Positions 58,001 through 64,000 of a DNA stretch of 64,000 nt are shown piece after piece. The stretch is from Microcyclospora pomicola (Eukaryota > Ascomycota > Dothideomycetes > Capnodiales): contig NHNY01000036.1 in NCBI GenBank assembly GCA_002786065.1, positions 62,001-126,000 on the forward strand, given 5' to 3'. The notes beneath the pieces were generated by a model that did no database searches, was not told the DNA's origin, and worked only from the letters and a program-made list of their open reading frames with translations. The translations under genes were made by a program, and so were the position numbers. How positions within the stretch are numbered: position 1 is the first letter of the stretch; each line of letters begins with the position of its first letter.

Positions 58001-60637
58001 CTCACCAGGGACGATTTCGACATGACCGATGACTCTGCCCTTTTTGTCAATCACTTCTCCACGATCATTGATCTTCTTGCCCGTGCAGGTCTTGAGTTCG
58101 CCATCGCGGAGCTCGCCGATCTCTTCGCCATCTTCGTCAAGCACTTTACCTTTCTTGTTGATCTTCTTGCCGTCGAGAATGCGAAGGTCCAGCACAGGTG
58201 CTCCACTCGCTAGCCTTTCACCCGCACCCTCCACGAGCTCCGTCTTCTCAACGACGTTGCCGTCTCCATCAACGACCTGACCTTCTTCGTCGATCTCTAG
58301 TTCTTCGGGCTTGATATCTCCATCTTTGATCTTCTGTTTGAGCTCTCCATTGACGATATTGGCAACGAGGTTGCCATCACTGTCGTGGACCTCTCCGATC
58401 TCGTTGAGCTCCATACCCTGAAGCGCTTTGATGCCAGGTAGCTGATCTTCGACAACAGTAGCGTCCGACTTGGCGTCCTTTGTGGTCTCCCTAGCAGCCT
58501 CAACAGCGTCCTGATGAGGTTCGTCTTCCTCGTCTGGCCCCTTTTTGTCGACCGCAGCGTCCTGTTGACCCTCACTTTGGTCATTGACAGGCGACCCTCC
58601 AGCTTCAGCCTCTCCAATGTTGTCATTCTCGTCATCAGCCACATCAGCTGGCAGGTAGATACCTTGCTTAACAAGTTCTGCAGCATCTTTGTGAATCTCG
58701 GCACGACCCAAGACGTTGCCTTTGCGGTCCACGAACTCCCCATGCTTGTTGAGCTTGGATTTACTGAGCTTTGCAGGATCGCCTTCCACAACACACCCAA
58801 TAGTATTACCACCATCGTCGTAGATCAATCCGTCAGATTGGCAAGTGAGCTCGTTGAGTATGTCAAGACCGGGGAGTCCTTGGTCAGCGTCTTCCTCGTC
58901 ATCTTCATCGATATTCTCCAGGTACTCGAGATAATCATCGCCATCTTTCGACAGATTGTGGCCCGACTCTCTCGCTTCTATAAGCTGCCGCCTGATTGCA
59001 TTCGGCACAAGCTCAACCCGTCCGACAAGGTCACCATCATCATCGAGAATCTCTCCCTCGTCTCCGATAGGATAGCCGGCGAGGTCTTCTGCATCACCCT
59101 CGACGAGACTACCGATGAGGTTGCCTTCAGCGTTCAAGACATTACCGTTCTCTTGCACTTCAAGACCTTTGAGAACTGACAGGTCAAGAGGTAAGTCTTC
59201 CGGAGCTTGTACCTCCGTTGACTCGTCGTCTTCTTTGCTCGTCAGTTTGGCCTGAGGTTCTTGCTTCTTGTCTCCGTTATCCTTTTGCGTAGCAGCTGCA
59301 GTAAGATCTTCTTCGCCAGCAGCCTTATCGATGATCTGAGGATCTCGATTGGCGCCATCAGTATCATCATTGGTACCAATGGCAGGATCTTCTCCGTCAT
59401 CATCCTTTGAGCCAGTCGGCGTGTTCTGGTCTGCGTACTCCGCATCACTGTTAGCATCACCATGATCATCTCGTTCGTTAAGATCATTCGAATCGTCATG
59501 AGGGTCTTCCACTACGAGCTTGCCGCTGTCGGCGTTTGGTGAGGTATCTGTTGCTTTCGTGAGCGCGGCATCATTGTCTTCGTGGTCATCTGAAACCTCT
59601 ACATGACGCTCCTCCTTGGTATCGGATTGTTTGGTAGTACCGCCATGGGCGTCGCTAGCCTTATCGTCGACACCATCAGCATCACCGCTGGTACCGTCCT
59701 TTGCTTCGCTGGTCACATCTCCAACGTTCTGCTGTGCCTTTCCACTCGTAACTTCGGCACCACCTGGCTGATCACCAGCTGATGCGTGAGCAGAGTCCGA
59801 CGCGTTCTTCTTGCTTTGGCTCGCAAGATCAGAAGCCTTACCAGCCAGACCTTGCGCATCCTTGAGCAGATCACGTCTGCCCTCTTGTGGCTGCTCATCA
59901 TGGTCGTCTGGACTGACATCGTTTGCCGATGTCCGGGACTTCGGAGAGAAGTCAGCAGTACCTTCCGCACAATCGTCAGCATCTTGAACGCTCTGCTCTA
60001 CATCTCCGGATTTGCCGTCGACGTCGTCTGTGTCATCGACGATCGGCTCGAGAGCAGCTTCGTCCAACCGTGCCATCTTGTGGTCCATGGCATCGCGAGG
60101 ATTAAGTTCGGCTCCATCGTCTTGTTCTTCTCTATGAAACTTACTTCTATCGTTGGCGACCTTCTTATCTCCATCTTCGTTGTCATCGTGATCATTATGA
60201 TTTCGGAAGCTTGTGTTACCACTGCCGTTCTCGGTAGGTACCTTAGACTGACTGTTGGAAGTTTTGTCTGATGTACCGTGAGTCTGCTTGAGATTGTTCG
60301 AAGAGGAAGTTCCTGGCGTTGCAGTATGGGAAGATGTTTTGGCCATGGATGGGCTGGGTGTCGCAGGAAGGTTCTGTGCAGTCGAGCCCGTTTTCTGTTG
60401 AGGCGTCGAGACAGATCTCTTATCAATTTTTGCAGGAGTATTCTTGGCAGGAGTTTGTGGTACTTTACTCCGCGCCTTGCCAGCGGGACTCGGGCCAGAG
60501 GTCGACATTCTGCTTGCACTTCGTTGCACTTGCGGAAGTGGTGTTGGACTGGACGAATCCCGACGGGATCTAGGCGACGGCCGCTCAGGGGTGGGAGGGA
60601 AAGAAAAGTACTCGTATTGGTTTGAATGGCTGGTCAT
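55025..60637 (-). CDS. Giant DUF3659-repeat (LEA-like) protein, 1870 residues
   Basis: A single uninterrupted frame of 1870 residues. The N-terminal 480 residues are disordered, Ser/Pro-rich then very acidic. From about residue 490 to 1630 I count 14 copies of a module of roughly 55 residues that follows the pattern VNKxGxVxDxxGxxxGxVxEG then DExGxIxDxxGNVxGxAE. This is the DUF3659 type. From about module 6 to 13 two versions alternate. A helical segment with paired cysteines (GSICQSTLER, EECGRILQECNG) at about 1640-1780 looks like the C-terminal domain seen in related fungal proteins. A glycine-rich hydrophobic tail (LFQILAAVGLLLAGVLGLVG and beyond, about 1785-1870) may insert into a membrane. 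Relatives are often annotated LEA domain protein. Function is unknown; organelle anchoring or a structural spring are speculations. Confidence 0.88.
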   Translation of the reverse strand: MTSHSNQYEYFSFPPTPERPSPRSRRDSSSPTPLPQVQRSASRMSTSGPSPAGKARSKVPQTPAKNTPAKIDKRSVSTPQQKTGSTAQNLPATPSPSMAKTSSHTATPGTSSSNNLKQTHGTSDKTSNSQSKVPTENGSGNTSFRNHNDHDDNEDGDKKVANDRSKFHREEQDDGAELNPRDAMDHKMARLDEAALEPIVDDTDDVDGKSGDVEQSVQDADDCAEGTADFSPKSRTSANDVSPDDHDEQPQEGRRDLLKDAQGLAGKASDLASQSKKNASDSAHASAGDQPGGAEVTSGKAQQNVGDVTSEAKDGTSGDADGVDDKASDAHGGTTKQSDTKEERHVEVSDDHEDNDAALTKATDTSPNADSGKLVVEDPHDDSNDLNERDDHGDANSDAEYADQNTPTGSKDDDGEDPAIGTNDDTDGANRDPQIIDKAAGEEDLTAAATQKDNGDKKQEPQAKLTSKEDDESTEVQAPEDLPLDLSVLKGLEVQENGNVLNAEGNLIGSLVEGDAEDLAGYPIGDEGEILDDDGDLVGRVELVPNAIRRQLIEARESGHNLSKDGDDYLEYLENIDEDDEEDADQGLPGLDILNELTCQSDGLIYDDGGNTIGCVVEGDPAKLSKSKLNKHGEFVDRKGNVLGRAEIHKDAAELVKQGIYLPADVADDENDNIGEAEAGGSPVNDQSEGQQDAAVDKKGPDEEDEPHQDAVEAARETTKDAKSDATVVEDQLPGIKALQGMELNEIGEVHDSDGNLVANIVNGELKQKIKDGDIKPEELEIDEEGQVVDGDGNVVEKTELVEGAGERLASGAPVLDLRILDGKKINKKGKVLDEDGEEIGELRDGELKTCTGKKINDRGEVIDKKGRVIGHVEIVPGEAASNATRELLADLEDQDELEAQPEVEPETPDLTFLEGFRVNKKGQILNEEGDLIGELVDGELADCCGNTVNEQGEVLDKNGNVVGHVKGVAEDAKDTAESGAAEDGEETLRSENENYYQAEPDTDKTQDLELPPLSSLEGLKVNKAGKLIDDSGNIVGELIEGDAKKLSKSGFTADSEGQFWDNKGHVIGRAKTVPQGDVDEEAIFAGLQGLHVVEDGYVQDGSGHIIGIVTEGDAKILIGREVDEDGDILDKKGSVAGHAERYEEEEAQEEAPEEADLSFLQGKKVNKAGMVIGDEGVPVARLVEGKAKDLAGKQLDDQGQIWNDQGHVVGRVELIPEDEREAKPEGPFAGLDGLRVVKDGKVADEDSNIVGEITEGNPKRLIGLAVDEDGDILDKYGNIKGHAEPLPEEEEEAEADNSLLNGKTLNKQGYVVNEEGVPFGRLVEGNAAELAGRRCDENGFIHGDTGKVVGKCEIIPENERVSRADGPFAGLRGLRVVREGKVEDEDGNVVGEITEGNHKRLRGMAVDEDGDILDKYGNVKGHAEPWEEEEQEEVDLSALAGCKINKNGKAVDGSGKIIGHVAEGDVKTVIGKKVDGRGQIWDSTGNVIGRCELVYGEDTSADGPFAGFENVQIQKDGSITTAAGDIVGRVIEGDLKKLLGHTIDEDGDITDKNGNSIGKAERWEPEEKERRANPMSGMRVNKEGEVRDDTGDLVGRLTAGDLGHCVGQEIDDAGNVVDVDGNKIGEVTLLENIAEDYEGPSEEDLAEAATREQEREIAAKMGSICQSTLERTQPICKQISEHMDTADRTPKDELDEEELVSQVKPLIEECGRILQECNGSLRGLDPDGKIAAHAKGRAGTGEATPEEYRLAETLKELTTTVVTTVDSAKKKLNDMPHAKKKLNPLWSLMTQPLFQILAAVGLLLAGVLGLVGQLLNGLGLGGLVNGLLGGLGIDKLLSSFGLGGDNKADKKKGGALGSLPVISGLLGGK
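55740..59170 (-). repeat. Array of 14 DUF3659-type modules within the giant gene
   Basis: The coding array runs minus-strand from about 59170 down to 55740. Modules 7, 9, 11 and 13 resemble each other (LRVVxxGKVxDEDxNxVGEI, VDEDGDILDKYGN). Modules 8, 10 and 12 resemble each other (KKVNKxGxVxxxxGxxxGRLVEG). Modules 9 and 11 are nearly identical, which points to duplication of two-module blocks. Confidence 0.85.
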
Positions 60638-62176
60638 CCAAGTTGTACGAGATGGAAAAGTAGGAGAGAGGAACTAAGAAGAGGAAGTAGTACGAGCCTA
60701 TGGCTTTACACTGTACTTACCACATATATATCAGTCTGACGGGATTACGGCTGCTGATGCCCTGTTTCGTGGCGGGGCATAGATACTGGTTACTCGTGTT
60801 CCACGGCATGATATTGGGTCATGTCCGATACGTGATCAAGTCTAAAAGAAGACGAGCTGACGCTTCATATGGGCGGGGGTTTGGCATAGAGCAGATATTG
60901 CCCGCCCGATCGCCTCCACAAGGCATGATCCGATGCAGTGTCACAAGAGACCATTGGACACTGAAAGCTCCAACTCCCGACGAACGTCATATCTCATGAT
61001 ATTTGGACAGCTCGGACCAGGATCAGGGGGCGCCTGACATTAGGCAGTGGCAGCGCGCTGAGCAGCACACTCTCGAGCCTGTAATGCGCGGCCGTATGCA
61101 TCTGCCTTGTTTTTGCTCTCCAGGCCTGCTTCACATCACAGCCACCAGCGTGTGCGGAGTCCAGGTGTTTGGAGATGGATCGAAGGACAACTGAAAAGGC
61201 CATGCTCGTTTACCGCAAGTCGAGCATGCCGCATCCTGCTCCCCAGGAGTAATGAATGGCCAACGAGGATACTGCGAGATGCTGGACATTCGGATCCCAG
61301 AATCAGGTTTCTCATGAGTAGTCGCAATCTTATGATCCTAGCTTGTATACCACTATCATGTATCAGAGTGATGATGTTTCATGCTGTGCGTCCATGATCG
61401 GGTAGAAATGTCGCCTGTGAACCAGTCGAAGGTGGCGCCGGCAGCTCCAGGCCAACTCGGTGGTCACCGCCTCGAAGTGGGTTTCGCTACTCCACGAACG
61501 TTCACAGCTGTAGTAACAGTCTCATTGTCAGAGCGCAGTATGTCTTGATCGGAACTTTTGGCCATGATGTCCGGTTTGGTGGAATCTAGCCAGATCGCTG
61601 CTGGTTGGTGGAACTCAATCATCTTACGATCTGTGGTGTGACCACCATCTAGCAACACCATGAGCCTCCCCGTCACAAGATTCATCGTTTGCCAGTGACT
61701 GAATGTGCGATGACTTGCGGCCATGGTGCGGATGAAAGAAGCAGTTTCTTGTTCATACCTTGTCCGGGATGGACGCGTCGTGGCACCAAAAAGCCTGGAT
61801 CGTGGGACGAGGGAACGCCCGACACTACTCGATCTTACTATAAAATGCAGCGATCACGACTGTGTCATCGTAACGACGTTCTGTACCTGCATGACCACGA
61901 GAGACATGAGCATGGGGAGATCCAACAAGGAGGCTCTGTGGGATGTTACTGTGCGAGGTGCAAGAGGCCGAAGTGTAGATGGCTCTGTCTTACTGTACAG
62001 AAACAGCAAGTTGGGGCTGCGAGAATTCACCATACGACACTTCACTTGTAACTTTTTCGCCACAAACTCAACTCGAACATGTTAGACAAACTTCGTGAAA
62101 TCGTTCGCAGACTAGCTTAAGTCGCATACGTGGTATCATAGCAGCAAAGCAAAATCGACCCCAAACTGCCATCTAT
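60638..62176. other. Intergenic region between DUF3659 gene and IQM-like gene
   Basis: About 1.5 kb. Plus-strand ORFs of about 120 codons at 61689-62051 and 61723-62085 overlap in different frames and lack family signal. No RNA gene was found. The part next to 60638 should hold the promoter of the giant gene. Confidence 0.5.
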
Positions 62177-63904
62177 CTATCTCTTCGTCTCCTCCTCGGT
62201 GGTCGTCGTCATCGTCCCCGTCCTCTTCGACTTATCCTTATCGAATCCCATCCCTCGCATCAGTCTCAAGCTGAAGCTCCTCTCCCTCTTTAACTCCTCT
62301 CTTTCCTTCTGCAAGATCTGCCGTTCCTTCTCCGCGCTCTGGCTCTTATCCTTCTCCGCCTCTTCACGCTGCTTCTTCTGCTCCGGCCGCAGGACATCTG
62401 TGAAACCCTGCTGTGCGGCCTGGACATGCCGTTTCGCACCGAGATATCCTTCCAGGCCGAGCAGCACGGCGTAGGAGCGCGAGATGTTGCAGTGCGACAT
62501 GTCAGCACCCGCATCCTTGAGGTTGCGCACGAATTCGCGGAAGTTCCGCACAGGAGGCGCGTAATGGCCGGACAGAGGCGAGATCTTGCGGATCTCACCG
62601 CGTTTGATCTTGATGAGGCCTGCCGCCGCGACTCGGGCGCCCTTGAGGAACGATGAATGCTGGAAAGCACCAGATTGCTTGATGCCGACATAGAGACGGA
62701 AAGAGGTGTCTGCAACGAAGATCCAAGTGTTCTTCTTGGTCGTCTTGCGCAGCATATGGTTCGTCAGAGAATCCACGGAGATGTGCTGCAGTTTATGAAT
62801 GCCTTTCGCATCATGTAGTTCCTGGTTGGTGTACTTGGACGCGTCTTCCTGGCTCCCAGTGCTGATGGCAGAGTCGGACTCAGATTCCGAGGACGGTGGC
62901 GGCTCCGGCTTCTCGCCTGTGGTGACCTCTCGCCAGGTGGGCGTGTTGTCATTCGCGGGCACGACTCCGTTGATGCTGTCTTTATACTCATGCGATGTGG
63001 TGATGGGCTTGCCGTCCTTGTTCCAACAGAAGCGACCTTGCGTGTCGATGTTGACCAGATACCTCTGCCTCTCCTCCCTCGACAAATACCGAACCTGCTC
63101 TCGATCCAGCCGTTCTCTCGGCCGGTCTTCCAAGTCCAGACCCTTCCCTTCTCCGTAATCCAACCAGTAGAAGAAGTTATCATGCGTATCAGCCTTCTTC
63201 CATTCCTGGTGATATCGTCTTAGATTACTGCCGTATCTGTGCTTCTGATCGACCATCTCCAAGAAATACTCCAAGCCCATCACTTTAGCATACCGCTCGC
63301 GATCCTTCTTCTTGCTCCGCCGATGTTCTCGCCGTTGAGCGCGCTCGGCATCATCCTCGCCCCCAATATCCGAGTCGCTGGTGTCGTCGCTACCGGCACG
63401 GTGGGCGATGACCCTCGCGTGCTGCCATCGTCCTCGTGCGCCTCGGTTGTGAGGCGACATGCTAGAGCGCTCGTGGCTCGACTTCGGTGCGGTCGTTGTC
63501 GCATATTGAGCTATCATGATCTATAGGTCAGCGATCATGATACACGGTCCAAGGCGCAGAGAGCAATCCTCACCATCTTTCAAAGCCTAGAGCGACCACA
63601 GTCAGCATCGATTGCCTGTCACATATGCATACTTCAGAACAAGAGCCCATACCTCTAGCCACCGCGTCGACGGATCAAGTCCATAGCCCTTCAGTGCCCT
63701 GCGATCGCGATACCCTCGAAAGTTCCGCTGAATCACCTCAGCGGCGTGAGTTTCCGAGTCCTTGTCGCGGGTGATCTGCTGCGCCAGCTGCTGTGCACGT
63801 TTCGCTTTGATCTGCTTCGCGCGCTCATCTTGTTGAGTCGCGATACGGCGCAGCTCCTCTGGGGGAGGTAGCCGAAATGGATCGTGGGATTGTTCGGTGG
63901 CCAT
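62177..63904 (-). CDS. IQ-motif protein related to plant IQM calmodulin-binding proteins (three exons)
   Basis: Exon 1 is 63653-63904, exon 2 is a 13-nt microexon at 63574-63586, and exon 3 is 62177-63510. Introns are 66 nt (GTATGG/CTCTAG) and 63 nt (GTGAGG/GATAG); phases agree and give 532 residues. An IQ motif (VIQRNFRGYRDRRALKGYG) lies near residues 56-76. The large domain contains YFLEMVDQKHRYGSNLRRYHQEWKK, FFYWLDYGEGKGLDL, WIFVADTSFRLYVGIKQSGAFQHSSFL and GEIRKISPLSGHYAPPVRNF. These segments match what I recall of plant IQM proteins (FFYWLDVGEGKELDL, HHSSFLAG, SGHYQPTEENF). Charged coiled-coil sequence (EQKKQREEAEKDKSQSAEKERQ) forms the tail. Calmodulin binding is likely; the biochemical role is unknown. 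Confidence 0.85.
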
Positions 63905-64000
63905 CTGCTTCGTGATCGCAGGAGGAGGGTCTTCGCGCTTTCGACAATCGTTGCCCCGCGGTCAAGTCGAGGGTGACGTGGGCGGGGGTGGACAAGATTG
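63905..64000. other. Right-edge sequence
   Basis: Ninety-six bases upstream of the IQM-like start codon, expected to be leader or promoter. Nothing else is visible before the window ends. Confidence 0.5.

Noticed and set aside
59786-60271. 161-codon ORF antisense to the DUF3659 gene
   Set aside because: It lies opposite the acidic disordered region, and the hydrophobic look is the complement of Asp/Glu-rich codons.
61689-62085. Two overlapping 120-codon plus-strand ORFs
   Set aside because: They overlap in different frames, use Cys, Arg and Thr at chance-like levels and show no family signal.

Overview
The window is genomic DNA from a filamentous ascomycete (Pezizomycotina). The evidence is short introns (mostly 50-90 nt) with GTAAGT/GTGAGT/GTATGT donors and CTAAC/CTGAC-like branch points, moderate GC content, and fungal families such as Rax2, Zn2Cys6 regulators, a Skg3/Caf120-type PH protein and a DUF3659-repeat protein. 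A dothideomycete is my best guess, but nothing here fixes the class. I find 19 well-supported protein genes, one hypothetical gene and a few weak small ORFs. No rRNA, tRNA, CRISPR array or intact mobile element was found.

Layout. 0.5-10.3 kb: acetyl-CoA acetyltransferase (minus) divergent from the U5 snRNP GTPase Snu114, then the polarity marker Rax2. 11.7-19.2 kb, all minus: a DUF423 membrane protein, an SDR-type epimerase, a Ca2+/calmodulin-dependent-type kinase and a BAH-PHD protein, each with at least one intron. 19.2-21.7 kb: no convincing gene. 21.7-25.9 kb: the PH-domain protein. 26.9-32.5 kb: a gene-poor stretch with a lysine-rich hypothetical gene, a three-exon zinc-finger gene and small ORFs. 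32.6-39.1 kb: ERO1, a UBE2W-type E2 and a secreted GH16 glucanase. 39.1-41.7 kb: gene-poor, with two short telomere-like tracts in opposite orientation and a decayed intron-containing coding stretch. 41.8-54.7 kb: Zn2Cys6 regulator, CIA2, an RCR-like membrane protein, a GPALPP protein and VPS8. 55.0-63.9 kb: a giant DUF3659-repeat protein and an IQ-motif protein resembling plant IQM proteins.

The genes are mostly conserved housekeeping functions (sterol precursor supply, splicing, oxidative folding, Fe-S assembly, endosomal tethering, polarity, wall metabolism) and do not form a pathway cluster. No biosynthetic cluster or defence system is evident. The most unusual items are the DUF3659 array with its alternating two-module order, the IQM-like protein with a 13-nt microexon, and the telomere-motif locus near 40.4 kb. 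Exon-intron structures were built by hand from reading frame, splice consensus and family fit. They agree in phase throughout but have no transcript support.
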